DNA of 64,000 bases from Pseudomonadota bacterium (GCA_025356075.1 JANXUT010000060.1:1-64000), one strand, 5' to 3'; positions 28,744-37,494 are shown, counted from the first letter of the stretch. Numbers and translations are program-made. Notes: generated by a model from the letters alone, not told the origin.

Positions 28744-31700
28744 CTAGTGAAAATCCCGTGACGGGGCGAGCAGCGCCCCGAGGTACCGCGAGCGGTCGGC
28801 GAGCCTATCGACCATGAGGTGCAGTACCTCGCCCTCGCGCTGCACGTGGCCGGTGGCCTCGAGGAGCTGCGAATCAAGGAGCGCGCGCCTGAAGCGCTCG
28901 CCGATGTTCTTCCACACGACCAGGTTCACGACTCCGGTCTCGTCCTCGAGCGTGACGAAGGTGACGCCGGAGGCCGAGCCCGGCCGCTGGCGGACGAGGA
29001 CGAGCCCGGCGCTGCGGGCGCGGGCGCCGTGCGGGAGCGTTCGCAGTTGCGCCGCGCTCAAGAGCCCCGCCGCCTGCATGCGCGCGCGCAGGAGCGCGAG
29101 CGGATGGCGCCCGAGGGTGAGCCCGAGCGCGCGGTAGTCCGCGACGATGTCCTTCCCCTCGGTCGGCGCGACCAGGAGCGGCGTCGCCTCCCGGGCGCGC
29201 ACGACGGGGAAGAGCGGGGTCGGCTTCAGCACGCCGCTCACGGCCCACGCGGCGCGGTGGCGGTGGCTCGCGAACTCGGCCAGGGCGCCGCTCGCGGCGA
29301 GCGCGCTTAAGTTGCGCCGGTCGAGCCCGGTTCGCTCCGCGAGGTCCTGCACCGACTCGAACGGCCCGGTCGCGCGCTCGGCGATGAGCCGCTCGGCGCT
29401 CACGCGCGAGAACCCGCGCACCTGCCGAAGCCCGAGCCTGAGCGCGACCTCGCCCGCCCCGAGGGGCTCGAGCGTCGCATCGAGTTGGCTGTGCCCCACG
29501 TCGACGCCGCGGACGAGGACGCGGTGCGCCTGCGCATCCCGGACGAGCTGCGCGGGCGCGTAGAACCCCATCGGCTGGCTGTTGAGGAGCGCCGCCGTGA
29601 ACGCGGCGGGCTCGTGGCACTTGAGCCACGCCGAGACGTAGACGAGCAGCGCGAAGCTCGCCGCGTGCGAGTTGTGCACGATGAGCCCGTTGGCGAGGAA
29701 GTTGTGATCGCCCTCGATGGCGAGGTCATAGGTGGGCTCGCGGCCCGCCGGCTCGATGAGCGCCACCTCGTCCCAGTCGATGTCGCTCCCCGAGGCGCGC
29801 GCGGGGTCGCCGAGGTTCTCGCCGCGCGCGAGGCGCGCCAGCACCGCCTCGACGTCGCGCGCCGCGGCGATCGCATCGCCCGCTTTAAGCTCGCCGAGCC
29901 CGCGCCAGCCGCTGAGCGTGAGCAGCGGATGCTCCGGCGTCGCGACGAGCGTGCGCCCGCCCTTCGTCGTGAGCCGAAACACCGCGCGCACGCCCGAGTC
30001 GCGAAGCTCGAGCACGCGCCGGCGCCTGAGCCTCAGGCGCCCGTCGCAGGCGAAGGTGTGCGTGAGGCGCGCGCGCCGGGTGCGCAGCGCATCGATCGTG
30101 TGCCAGCGGCCGGTGTCGGCATCGAGCACGCGGGTCGATCCGACCACGCACTCGGGGAAGCCGTATTCGCCGAAGCCGAGGATCTGGTTGAAGATCGAGC
30201 GGGCGAAGGACTCCTCGTAGCCGCGCTCGCGCATGCCATCGATGAGCCTGGCCTCGAACGGCCCCAGGCCCCCGCGGCGCTTCCACGCGGCCATCGCGCG
30301 CCGCAGCCGATCGGCTTCGCCCGGCGTGAACCCGGCCGCGACGACCGCGAGCTGCATGACCTGCTCCTGGAAGATCGGCACGCCGAGGGTCCGCGCGAGC
30401 ACGCCCCTGACCGCCTCGCTCGGGTAGCTCACGGCCTCGATGCCATCGCGACGCCGCAGGTACGGATGCACCATGTCGCCCTGGATGGGGCCTGGGCGGA
30501 TGAGCGCGACCTCGATGACGAGGTCGTAGTAGTTCTTGGGTTTGAGGCGCGGCAGCATCGCCATCTGCGCGCGCGACTCGATCTGGAACACGCCGATCGT
30601 GTCGGCGTGGCCGATCATCGCGTAGGTGGCCGGGTCCTCCGCCGGGACGTCGTGCATCGCGAACGGCCGGCCGCGCCGCTGGCTCACGAGATCGAGCGCG
30701 CGGCGGATCGCCGTCAGCATGCCTAAGCCGAGCACGTCGACCTTCAGCAACCCCAGGTCGTCGAGGTCGTCCTTGTCCCACTGGATCACCGTGCGCTCGG
30801 GCATCGTCGCGTTCTCGACCGGCACCACCTCGGCCAGCGAACGGCGCGCGATCAGGAACCCGCCGACGTGCTGCGACAGGTGGCGCGGGAACCCGATGAG
30901 CTCGCGCGCGAGCGTGACCGCGCGCCACAGCGTCGGGTTCGTGGGGTCGAGGCCCGCCTCGCGGATGCGCGCATCGTCGATGTGGCTGCCATCCCACCAC
31001 TGCATCGAGCGCGCGAGCCGCTCGAGCGTCGTGCCATCGAGCCCGAGCGCCCGGCCGACGTCGCGAAGCGCGCTCCTCGGCCGGTAGCTGATGACGGTCG
31101 CGGTGAGCGCGGCGCGGTGGCGGCCGTACTTCCGGTAGAGGTACTGGATCACCTCCTCGCGCCGCTCGTGCTCGAAGTCGACGTCGATGTCGGGCGGTTC
31201 GTTCCTCTCCTTCGAGACGAAGCGCTCGAACAGGAGCGACATCCTCGCCGGGTCGACCTCGGTGATTCGCAGGCAGTAGCAGACGGCCGAGTTGGCGGCG
31301 GAGCCGCGGCCCTGGCAGAGGATGCCGCGCGAGCGTGCGAACGCCACCAGGTCCTCAACCGTCAGGAAGAACGGCTCGTAGGCGAGCTCGGCGATCAGCT
31401 TGAGCTCGCGCTCGATGAGCTCGCGGGCGCGCAGGCTCGGTCCCTCCGGCCAGCGTGCGCGGATGCCCTGCTCGGTCAGCGCTCGCAGCCAGCTCGTCGG
31501 CGTGTGGCCGTCGGGGACGAGCTCGGCGGGATACTCGTACCTGAGCTCATCGAGCGTGAACGTGCACTTCTCCGCGATCACGAGCGTGGCTTTCAGGAGC
31601 GCCAGCGGATAGCGCCGCGCGATGAGCGCGCGGGACTTGAGGTAGCGCTCGCCGTTGGCGTGGAGCGCAAGCCCTGCCGCCTCGACCGTCGTCCTCAGCC

Positions 31701-32319
31701 TGACCGCGGTCAGCAGGTCCTGCAGCCTACGGCGCTCTTCCCGGTGCAGGTGCACATCGCCGCTCGCGACGGGCTTCAAGCCCTCCCGCCCGGCGAGCGC
31801 GAGGAGTTCAGCGAGCCGCGCCGCGTCTCGGCCGGAGCTCAGCAGCTCGACGCTAAGCCAGGCATCGGCGTCGAAGCGCGCCTTCAGCCACGCGCCCTCG
31901 CCTGCGAGCGGCACGCGCCCGGGGAGCCAGAGTGCCGTGACGCCGGGCAGCGCCGCGGCCTCGAGGTCCGCGCGGGTGAGCGCATAGCTCCCCTTCGGCG
32001 CCGCGCGCCGGCCCTGAGTCAGCAGCCCGCAAAGCGCCGCGTACGCGGGTCGGTCGGTCGCGAGCAGCACGCACTTGAGGCCATCGGTCAGCGTGAGCTC
32101 GCTGCCGACGATGAGCCGGCAGCGCTGCTCGCGGGCCGCCACGTGCGCGCGCACAAGACCTGCGAAGGAGCACTCGTCGGTGAGCGCAAGCGCCCGGTAG
32201 CCGAGTTCCTCCGCGCGCTCGAGCAGCTCCTCCGGGTGCGAGGCGCCGCGCAGGAAACTGAAGTTCGAGACGGCATGGAGCTCGGCGTACTCAGGCGCTC
32301 GGTCCATCCCGGCCGCCAT
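28744..32319 (-). CDS. dnaE2: Error-prone DNA polymerase DnaE2/ImuC with embedded intein
   Basis: The precursor is 1191 residues from the ATG at 32319, which overlaps the imuB stop by 1 nt (TGATG). It starts with the PHP domain (YAELHAVSNFSFLRGASHPE). The Pol III alpha-type catalytic motif PPDIDVDF lies near residue 377, and the fingers contain GFGEYGFPE and SHAASFALLVYVSAWLK. A helix-hairpin-helix and an OB domain end the protein. Residues 724-883 are an intein inserted between FPE and SHAASF; removal leaves 1031 residues, normal for ImuC. It synthesises past DNA lesions in the SOS response with ImuA and ImuB. It is the last gene of lexA-imuA-imuB-dnaE2. Confidence 0.97.
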   Translation of the reverse strand: MAAGMDRAPEYAELHAVSNFSFLRGASHPEELLERAEELGYRALALTDECSFAGLVRAHVAAREQRCRLIVGSELTLTDGLKCVLLATDRPAYAALCGLLTQGRRAAPKGSYALTRADLEAAALPGVTALWLPGRVPLAGEGAWLKARFDADAWLSVELLSSGRDAARLAELLALAGREGLKPVASGDVHLHREERRRLQDLLTAVRLRTTVEAAGLALHANGERYLKSRALIARRYPLALLKATLVIAEKCTFTLDELRYEYPAELVPDGHTPTSWLRALTEQGIRARWPEGPSLRARELIERELKLIAELAYEPFFLTVEDLVAFARSRGILCQGRGSAANSAVCYCLRITEVDPARMSLLFERFVSKERNEPPDIDVDFEHERREEVIQYLYRKYGRHRAALTATVISYRPRSALRDVGRALGLDGTTLERLARSMQWWDGSHIDDARIREAGLDPTNPTLWRAVTLARELIGFPRHLSQHVGGFLIARRSLAEVVPVENATMPERTVIQWDKDDLDDLGLLKVDVLGLGMLTAIRRALDLVSQRRGRPFAMHDVPAEDPATYAMIGHADTIGVFQIESRAQMAMLPRLKPKNYYDLVIEVALIRPGPIQGDMVHPYLRRRDGIEAVSYPSEAVRGVLARTLGVPIFQEQVMQLAVVAAGFTPGEADRLRRAMAAWKRRGGLGPFEARLIDGMRERGYEESFARSIFNQILGFGEYGFPECVVGSTRVLDADTGRWHTIDALRTRRARLTHTFACDGRLRLRRRRVLELRDSGVRAVFRLTTKGGRTLVATPEHPLLTLSGWRGLGELKAGDAIAAARDVEAVLARLARGENLGDPARASGSDIDWDEVALIEPAGREPTYDLAIEGDHNFLANGLIVHNSHAASFALLVYVSAWLKCHEPAAFTAALLNSQPMGFYAPAQLVRDAQAHRVLVRGVDVGHSQLDATLEPLGAGEVALRLGLRQVRGFSRVSAERLIAERATGPFESVQDLAERTGLDRRNLSALAASGALAEFASHRHRAAWAVSGVLKPTPLFPVVRAREATPLLVAPTEGKDIVADYRALGLTLGRHPLALLRARMQAAGLLSAAQLRTLPHGARARSAGLVLVRQRPGSASGVTFVTLEDETGVVNLVVWKNIGERFRRALLDSQLLEATGHVQREGEVLHLMVDRLADRSRYLGALLAPSRDFH
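29671..30150 (-). other. Mini-intein inside DnaE2 (160 residues)
   Basis: The in-frame insert begins with Cys (CVVGSTRVLDADTGRW, splicing block A, codon 30150-30148). It carries block B with the TxxH motif in LVATPEHPLLTLSGW and ends with blocks F and G (EPTYDLAIEGDHNFLANG, then LIVHN, Asn codon 29673-29671). The penultimate His, the terminal Asn and a Ser at +1 complete a standard splicing site. No homing endonuclease domain is present; a 50-residue linker lies between blocks B and F. The flanks FGEYGFPE and SHAASFAL join to the normal polymerase sequence. GC and codon use match the host gene, suggesting long residence. Confidence 0.96.
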
Positions 32320-33935
32320 CAGCCGAACACGCCGTGCAAGAACCAGTCGCGCGTACCGCGCTCGCGGAAGATCCAGAGCCTCGCGCCCTGCGCGGTGCGG
32401 GCGACGTAGTAGTCGCGCCGCACCTCGCCACCGTCCCACCAGCCGCTCTCGATGCGCTCGGGTCCCGACTCGAGCACGAGCGGCCCGCGGTGGCGCGGTT
32501 GTCCGCCGCGCACGGGGAGCGCCTCGGGCGATGCGAGCAGCCACAGCGGACGGGCGAGCTCGGGGAGCATGGCGGGGCCCGCCACGCCGGCCGGCACTGC
32601 GAGCGCCGGCCGCACGGCGCGCCAGGCGGCCTCGGGCCGGTGCTCGGGCACGAGGCAGAGCCCGTGTACGGCGTTCTCGCCGAGCCTGGCGCGCAGCCGG
32701 TCGAGGAGCGCCAGCGCCTCCTGATCCGCCTCGCGGCCGCCAAAGCCCGGCAGCGAAGCGCTCGCGCCGCTCAACGGGACCGCGGCGCCGCTCCTCAGCG
32801 TGAGCGCGAGCGCCGGCGCCGGCAGCTCCACCCGCATCAGCCGCTCGCGCAGGAGGCCGCGCCAGCCCTCGACATCGGCCGCGGCCAGCGCGCGGCCGAG
32901 CAGCACGCAGGTGGGCTTGCCCTCGCGATGCTGGAACAGGAACGCGAGCCGTGCGACGCCGGAGTTCCGCTCGCGCAGGAACTCACCGAGCTTGCCGAGC
33001 AGCCACTCGCAGTAGGGCGCGAGCTCCTGGGTGTTGCCAAGCTCCGCCGGGAGCTCCAGGCGCTCGCGAAAGCGCTCCGGCAGCTGGTGGCGGCGGCGTG
33101 GCGCGGCCTTCTGGCCGTAGGCTTCATCGAGATCGCCGAGCACGAACGCCTCGAAGCGGCGCGCGAGTCCCTCGCGCGGCAGGCGCTTGAGCTCCCCGAG
33201 CGTCGCGACGCCAAGCCGCGCGCAGTCCTCCTGCACCTCGCCTGGCCAGCCGGTCGCCGCGATCGGCAGCCGCGCGAGGGAGCCTGCGAGCGTGGCGGGC
33301 GAGGCGATGACGGTGCCGGGCGATGCGCGCGCGAGCCAGGTCGCGGCGCGCGCGGTGGGCGCAAGTCCAAGCGCGACCGCATGGCCCTGCGCACCGAGTT
33401 CCGCCGTCGCGCGCGCGAGGAGTGCCTCGGCGCCACCAAAGAGCCTGAGGCTCCCCTGCACCTCGAGCAGCAGCCGGTTGGGCGGCTCGAGGCTCACGAA
33501 GGAGGTAAGGCCGAAGGCCCAGTCCGCCAGGCGCTTAAGCTCCCGGGCTTCGGCGAGGGGCTCGCGCTCGCGGACCTCAAGATCGGGCGCGAGTGCGTGG
33601 GCGGCGGAGAGCCTGAGCCCCGGCCTGATGCCAGCTCGCGCGGCGATCGCGTTGCAGGCGCTGACGAGGCGCGCCGCTCCCTCGGTCTCGACGATGACGA
33701 GGGCGCCGGCGCTTGCATGCGCGGGAGCGGCGGCAACGAGTGGCAGGAGCGGCAGCTCGAGTGCAAGCCACAGCTGCCGCGGCGACGGTAGCCGCATCGG
33801 CAGGCGCGCGCGCGCAAGTCCGCTCGCAGACGCAGACGCAGGCGCGGCGGGAACGGCCGCGGCGGGCGTAAACAGATCGCCCGTGAATCCCGGATCCGGC
33901 TTGCGCCCGCGGGCGCGGCGGCTTGCCACGGTCAT
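32319..33935 (-). CDS. imuB: ImuB, Y-family polymerase-like mutasome subunit
   Basis: The protein is 538 residues with a DinB/Y-family fold but without the catalytic acidic residues: the palm strand reads LWLALELPLLPLV where active enzymes have a DMD motif. The palm (LAPDLEVREREPLAEARELK), a helix-hairpin-helix part (RLGVATLGELKRLPREGLAR) and a little-finger region follow. ImuB is a scaffold that brings DnaE2 and ImuA to the beta clamp. I did not find an obvious clamp-binding motif. It is 10 bp after imuA and overlaps dnaE2. Confidence 0.93.
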   Translation of the reverse strand: MTVASRRARGRKPDPGFTGDLFTPAAAVPAAPASASASGLARARLPMRLPSPRQLWLALELPLLPLVAAAPAHASAGALVIVETEGAARLVSACNAIAARAGIRPGLRLSAAHALAPDLEVREREPLAEARELKRLADWAFGLTSFVSLEPPNRLLLEVQGSLRLFGGAEALLARATAELGAQGHAVALGLAPTARAATWLARASPGTVIASPATLAGSLARLPIAATGWPGEVQEDCARLGVATLGELKRLPREGLARRFEAFVLGDLDEAYGQKAAPRRRHQLPERFRERLELPAELGNTQELAPYCEWLLGKLGEFLRERNSGVARLAFLFQHREGKPTCVLLGRALAAADVEGWRGLLRERLMRVELPAPALALTLRSGAAVPLSGASASLPGFGGREADQEALALLDRLRARLGENAVHGLCLVPEHRPEAAWRAVRPALAVPAGVAGPAMLPELARPLWLLASPEALPVRGGQPRHRGPLVLESGPERIESGWWDGGEVRRDYYVARTAQGARLWIFRERGTRDWFLHGVFG

Positions 33936-33945
33936 GGGCGCGCCT

Positions 33946-34596
33946 CTACGAACTCAGCGCATCGCGGATCCGTGCCGGTCCCCGCCCCCGGCTCTTGAAC
34001 ACCCAAAGATCAAGCCCCTCCGCCGTCGGTTCGAGCGCGACCCTGAGCGTCGCGGGCGAGGCATCGCGCTCGCGCCCGACGGGACGGAACAGCACCGCGA
34101 GCGCCCCGCCCGCCTCGGCCGCGAGCTTGAGGCGCCTGAGCCACCGGTCATCGACCGCATCGAGCCAGAGGAGCACCGCCACGCAGCTCCCCGAGCGCAG
34201 CGCCTGCTCGGTCGCCCACAGGCGCTCCGGGGCACTGCCCGTCGTCACGAGCAGCAGCCGCTCAGGGCGGATGCCGCTCTGTGCGAAGGCCGGGGGGTAT
34301 GGCAGGTGCGGTGGCGCGATCCAGGCGAGCCAGCGTCGTCCCGCCTCGGCCGGGCGCGACTCCGCGAGCGTGCGCAGTGCCGGCAGCAGGAGCCTCAGCT
34401 CCCCGACGCCGGCTTGCGGGAGCAAGAGCTCGATGAGCGTGCCGAGCGGCCAGCCGCCATCGGGGAGGATCGCATCGAGCGTGGGCCAGCCGCTCGGTAC
34501 GGCACGATCGACGCTGGCAGCGGCGCCGGCGGGGACGCTGCGGGCCCGCCAGACCGCGGCGCGCTTCAGGAGCGCATCGAGCGGCGCGTTGATCAC
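33946..34596 (-). CDS. imuA: ImuA, RecA-like mutasome subunit
   Basis: The protein is 216 residues from the GTG at 34596; longer reading would overlap lexA. It resembles the RecA/SulA-like ImuA: PSGWPTLDAILPDGGWPLGT leads into a degenerate Walker A (LLPQAGVGELRLLLPALRTL). Later segments are PERLLLVTTGSAPERLWATE and LAVLFRP. ImuA associates with ImuB and RecA in translesion synthesis. It lies 38 bp after lexA, inside the SOS cassette. Confidence 0.9.
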   Translation of the reverse strand: MINAPLDALLKRAAVWRARSVPAGAAASVDRAVPSGWPTLDAILPDGGWPLGTLIELLLPQAGVGELRLLLPALRTLAESRPAEAGRRWLAWIAPPHLPYPPAFAQSGIRPERLLLVTTGSAPERLWATEQALRSGSCVAVLLWLDAVDDRWLRRLKLAAEAGGALAVLFRPVGRERDASPATLRVALEPTAEGLDLWVFKSRGRGPARIRDALSS

Positions 34597-34634
34597 GTTC
34601 TGTACCCGTCGACAGGGAGCGCCGCCGCCGCCCG

Positions 34635-35270
34635 CTATTGCAGGAAATCGGTCCGGTTGCCCCGGCGCAGCACGCCGACGACGACGCCCTCGATCAGCAT
34701 CGACTGTTCCTTGAGGTCGACGCGGATCGGCTCGAAGTCGCCGTTCTCGGGCATGAGCCACACGACCGAGCCTTCCTGGCGGTAACGCTTCACGGTGACC
34801 TCGTTCTCGAGGCGCGCGACGACGATCTGGCGGTTGCGGACCTCGGGCGTGCGGTGCACGGCGACGAGATCGCCATCCATGATGCCGATGTTCTTCATCG
34901 ACATGCCCTGCACCTTGAGCAGGTAGTGCGGGCGTGGATTGAAGAGCTTCGGGTCGACCTGGAAGCGGCCCTCGATGTGCTCCTCGGACATGATCGGCCG
35001 GCCGGCGGCCACCCGGCCGATCAGGGGCAGGCCCATCTGGTCGCGCATGCTGTCCTTCAGCTGGATGCCGCGGGAGGCGCCGGGCACGAGGTCGATGACT
35101 CCCTTGCGCTTCAGGGCCTTCAGGTGCTCCTCGGCGGCATTCGCCGACTTAAAGCCGAGCGCGGTCGCGATCTCGGCCCGGGTCGGGGGCATCCCCGACT
35201 CCTCGAGCTGCTCGCGGATGAATTCGAGGATCTGGCGCTGGCGCGGGGTCAGGTCGGTCATCGTGGACAT
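34635..35270 (-). CDS. lexA: SOS repressor LexA
   Basis: The protein is 211 residues from the ATG at 35270 (AGGT 8 nt upstream); an ATG at 35261 is an alternative. The N-terminal winged helix ([20 protein letters not shown], then [10 protein letters not shown]) binds SOS boxes. The autocleavage bond is Ala-Gly in VAAGRP (about residue 87), with catalytic Ser in GMSMKN (about 122) and Lys in TVKRY (about 158). It represses itself and the downstream imuA-imuB-dnaE2 genes through the box just upstream. Confidence 0.97.
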   Translation of the reverse strand: MSTMTDLTPRQRQILEFIREQLEESGMPPTRAEIATALGFKSANAAEEHLKALKRKGVIDLVPGASRGIQLKDSMRDQMGLPLIGRVAAGRPIMSEEHIEGRFQVDPKLFNPRPHYLLKVQGMSMKNIGIMDGDLVAVHRTPEVRNRQIVVARLENEVTVKRYRQEGSVVWLMPENGDFEPIRVDLKEQSMLIEGVVVGVLRRGNRTDFLQ

Positions 35271-35279
35271 CGTGAGTAC

Positions 35280-35295
35280 CTGTATGGGCATACAG
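35280..35295. promoter_or_regulatory. LexA-binding SOS box
   Basis: CTGTATGGGCATACAG is a perfect 7+2+7 palindrome of the CTGT-N8-ACAG class. It lies between the -10 element and the lexA ATG, where bound LexA would block initiation. Confidence 0.88.
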
Positions 35296-35304
35296 CCCGC
35301 TGTG

Positions 35305-35332
35305 ATTATATCCAGTCGCGGGGTTCTGGCAA
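35305..35332 (-). promoter_or_regulatory. Sigma70 promoter of lexA-imuAB-dnaE2
   Basis: TTGCCA at 35332-35327, a 16-bp spacer and a consensus TATAAT at 35310-35305. The start point falls in or beside the SOS box. Confidence 0.7.
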
Positions 35333-35780
35333 GCACCCCCCTCCCGGGAACCGCCCCGGCCGGTGCGAGCTCGCCTCGCGTCGGGATCCGCCGTCAGTGC
35401 CAGCGCTCGCGCGCTCACCTGCGCGAGCGGTGCCGAGCGGGGCGCACGAGCACGGAGAGCGCGCGCGGTGAGTCGCGCGCCTCGGCACGCGCGCGTGCTG
35501 TAGGCCTCTTCTCACAGACGCGTGCGCAATTCCTCTGACGATGCGCCGCGCGCAAACATGCGCAAATGGCGCCGTGGAAATGCGCGAGAGAACTGAAGGT
35601 GATGCTCGCACGTACACTGTCTCAACGTGGCGACAGGCGCGAAGATCGAGTAGCCCGACCTTACGTAATCAGGTAAATTCCAGCCCCGAAGTGGCGCGCG
35701 ATGCGCGTCCCCGCCCGGTCGGTCGACCGGCCCGGCGTGTCCCAGGTGTTGATCAAGATAAATAGAGAAGGGAGTTATTC
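35333..35780. other. Intergenic region lexA / lpp-like gene
   Basis: About 450 bp without a supported gene. It separates the leftward lexA promoter from the rightward Lpp-like gene and must contain that gene's promoter. I see an AT-richer patch (35660-35680, with the palindrome TTACGTAA) and a GAAGGGAG Shine-Dalgarno 8 nt before the ATG, but no convincing -35/-10 pair. A small RNA cannot be excluded. Confidence 0.3.
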
Positions 35781-36092
35781 ATGACCAAGATGCTTACCGC
35801 CGGAGCTGCCACGCTGTGCGTGCTGTTTGCCGCGGGTTGCACGGACCTGAAGCCGATTCAGGCGCAGATCGATGACCTCAAGTCGCAGGTCAGCAAGCTG
35901 TCCTCGCAGCAGGACGGCGTGAAGGCGGCCGCTGACAGCGCCGCGCGCGCTGCCCAGTCGGCTGCGACCGCTGCCCAGCAGGCGCAGAGCAAGGCCGACG
36001 CTGCCGCCTCGGCCGCTGCTGCCAGCCAGCAGTGCTGCGATGCGACCAACGAGAAGATCGACCGCCTGTTCAAGAAGGCCGTGTCGAAGTAA
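35781..36092 (+). CDS. Lpp/OprI-like outer-membrane lipoprotein
   Basis: The protein is 103 residues. A lipoprotein signal peptide ends in the lipobox FAAGC (Cys about residue 20). The mature part is one long Ala-rich heptad coiled coil (LKPIQAQIDDLKSQVSKLSS onward), as in Lpp trimers. The C-terminus is KIDRLFKKAVSK, with a final Lys as in Lpp proteins that are covalently attached to peptidoglycan. An unusual Cys-Cys pair occurs about 18 residues before the end. A strong terminator follows, and an L,D-transpeptidase gene converges on it. Confidence 0.87.
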   Translation: MTKMLTAGAATLCVLFAAGCTDLKPIQAQIDDLKSQVSKLSSQQDGVKAAADSAARAAQSAATAAQQAQSKADAAASAAAASQQCCDATNEKIDRLFKKAVSK

Positions 36093-36128
36093 GCCAACGG
36101 CCGCCGCCAGGCGGCTGGTTGACTCAGC

Positions 36129-36161
36129 GACGCCGCGGCCCTGCCGCGGCGTCGTCGTTTT
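36129..36161 (+). terminator. Rho-independent terminator of the lpp-like gene
   Basis: A perfect 11-bp GC-rich stem (GACGCCGCGGC with GCCGCGGCGTC, loop CCT) is followed by GTCGTTTT, 36 bp after the stop codon. Confidence 0.85.
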
Positions 36162-36179
36162 AAGATCCCGGACGTCCGC

Positions 36180-37178
36180 TCAATCGGACCCGCCGGCGCC
36201 GGTCCCGGCGCCCGCCTCGGTCACCGCGACCGGAATCCCCCGCGCTTCCTCGAACGCCGTCTCGGCCCGCGCCCAGGTCACGCTCACCGTGCCCGGCCGG
36301 CCGCGCACCGCGTTCGCGACCAGTCGCGCGAGCGCCGTGCGATCGGGCTCGAAGACGCCCGTGTCACTCGCCTCGAGCGGCGGATGCACCTCGACGAACA
36401 GCCGCCCGCCGTCCCAGCCGACCTTGTGCGGCTGGTTGACGATCCTGACGGGCGTGTCGACCGAGACGCGCTTGAAGAGCTCCTCGATGTCCTCCGGGTA
36501 GAGCCGCATGCAGCCGTGCGTGACCTGCATGCCGACGCCGGCGGGCTTGTTGGTGCCGTGGATCATGTAGGCGCCGCCCGGGATCGCGAGGCGCATCGCG
36601 AACTGGCCGAGCGGATTGTCGGGGCCGGCCGGGACCACCTTCGGCAGGATGTCGCCGTGCTTGGCGTGCTCGCTGCGGACCGATTCGGGCGGGTACCAGG
36701 CCGGGTCCTTGATCTTGGTCGCGATGCGCGTGAGCCCGATCGGCGTCGACCAGTCCATCTTGCCGATGCTGATGGGATAGGTGATCACCACGCGCGGCTC
36801 GCCCGGCTTCACCGCCGGGTAGTAATAGAGCCGGTGCTCGGGCAGGTTCACGACGATGCCCTCGTGGGGCGTGTCCGGCAGCACGCGCCGAAGTGGCAGG
36901 CGGACCACAGTCCCCGCCCCCGGCAACCACGGGTCGACCCCGGGGTTCGCGTTCACGACCTCCTCGTAGCCGAGCCCAAAGCGGCGCGCGAGGTCGATGA
37001 GCGTGTCGTCGTGGACGGCGGTGACCTCGGTGTACTCGCCGATCAGGTCGCCCGACTCCGGCAGCGGCAGCACCGCCGCCTCGGCGAGCGGCGCTGCGAG
37101 CACGGCGAGCAGGACGAGCGCCCGGCGACGGACGTTGCTAAAGAGCAACAGGACGGTCCCGGAAAACTGTGAACTCAC
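36180..37178 (-). CDS. L,D-transpeptidase (YkuD family) with LysM
   Basis: The protein is 332 residues from the GTG at 37178, spaced 5 nt from GAGG; a GTG at 37184 is also possible. A signal peptide (RRALVLLAVLAAPLAEA) precedes a LysM peptidoglycan-binding segment (DDTLIDLARRFGLGYEEVV) and a YkuD catalytic domain. The active site is HGTNKPAGVGMQVTHGCMRL (Cys about residue 221). Such enzymes (ErfK/YbiS/YcfS type) link Lpp to peptidoglycan or make 3-3 crosslinks. The convergent Lpp-like gene is an obvious candidate substrate. Confidence 0.93.
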   Translation of the reverse strand: MSSQFSGTVLLLFSNVRRRALVLLAVLAAPLAEAAVLPLPESGDLIGEYTEVTAVHDDTLIDLARRFGLGYEEVVNANPGVDPWLPGAGTVVRLPLRRVLPDTPHEGIVVNLPEHRLYYYPAVKPGEPRVVITYPISIGKMDWSTPIGLTRIATKIKDPAWYPPESVRSEHAKHGDILPKVVPAGPDNPLGQFAMRLAIPGGAYMIHGTNKPAGVGMQVTHGCMRLYPEDIEELFKRVSVDTPVRIVNQPHKVGWDGGRLFVEVHPPLEASDTGVFEPDRTALARLVANAVRGRPGTVSVTWARAETAFEEARGIPVAVTEAGAGTGAGGSD

Positions 37179-37252
37179 GCACACCTCGAAACGGGCCTAC
37201 GGAATACCCTGAGCCCGCTAGATAGAACCATGAATGACGGGGTAGTTGCACC

Positions 37253-37474
37253 ATGGATCGGTTAGACAGACAGAGCGTTCCCTTTGCGGCGCTCGATGAA
37301 CCGACGTCGGGATGGGATTCGCACGCCGTCTGGCGCGAGCGCATCCACGCCCCCCGTCAGCCGGTCAGGAAGACCGCCCCTGCCATCGCCTCGCTGCTCG
37401 ACGCCTCGACGGGCTGGGATCCGATGGAGACCTGGCGCGTACGCGTCCAGCGGTCCCGCCCCGCCCAGGGCTGA
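37253..37474 (+). CDS. 73-aa protein with duplicated GWD-W motif
   Basis: A short protein is divergent from the L,D-transpeptidase gene, 69 bp or more away. It contains two similar units, TSGWDSHAVWRERIHAPR near residue 18 and STGWDPMETWRVRVQRSR near 53, joined by a basic linker. The repeat supports real coding, but I do not know the family and the Shine-Dalgarno is poor. The positive charge and conserved Trp residues might suit nucleic-acid or membrane binding. Confidence 0.5.
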   Translation: MDRLDRQSVPFAALDEPTSGWDSHAVWRERIHAPRQPVRKTAPAIASLLDASTGWDPMETWRVRVQRSRPAQG

Positions 37475-37494
37475 GGCCCCCGCCCGGCACCGCT

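Noticed and set aside
29671-30150. Interpreting the DnaE2 insert as a frameshift or assembly error
   Set aside because: The insert is an exact multiple of three, begins and ends at canonical splice residues and has all intein blocks.
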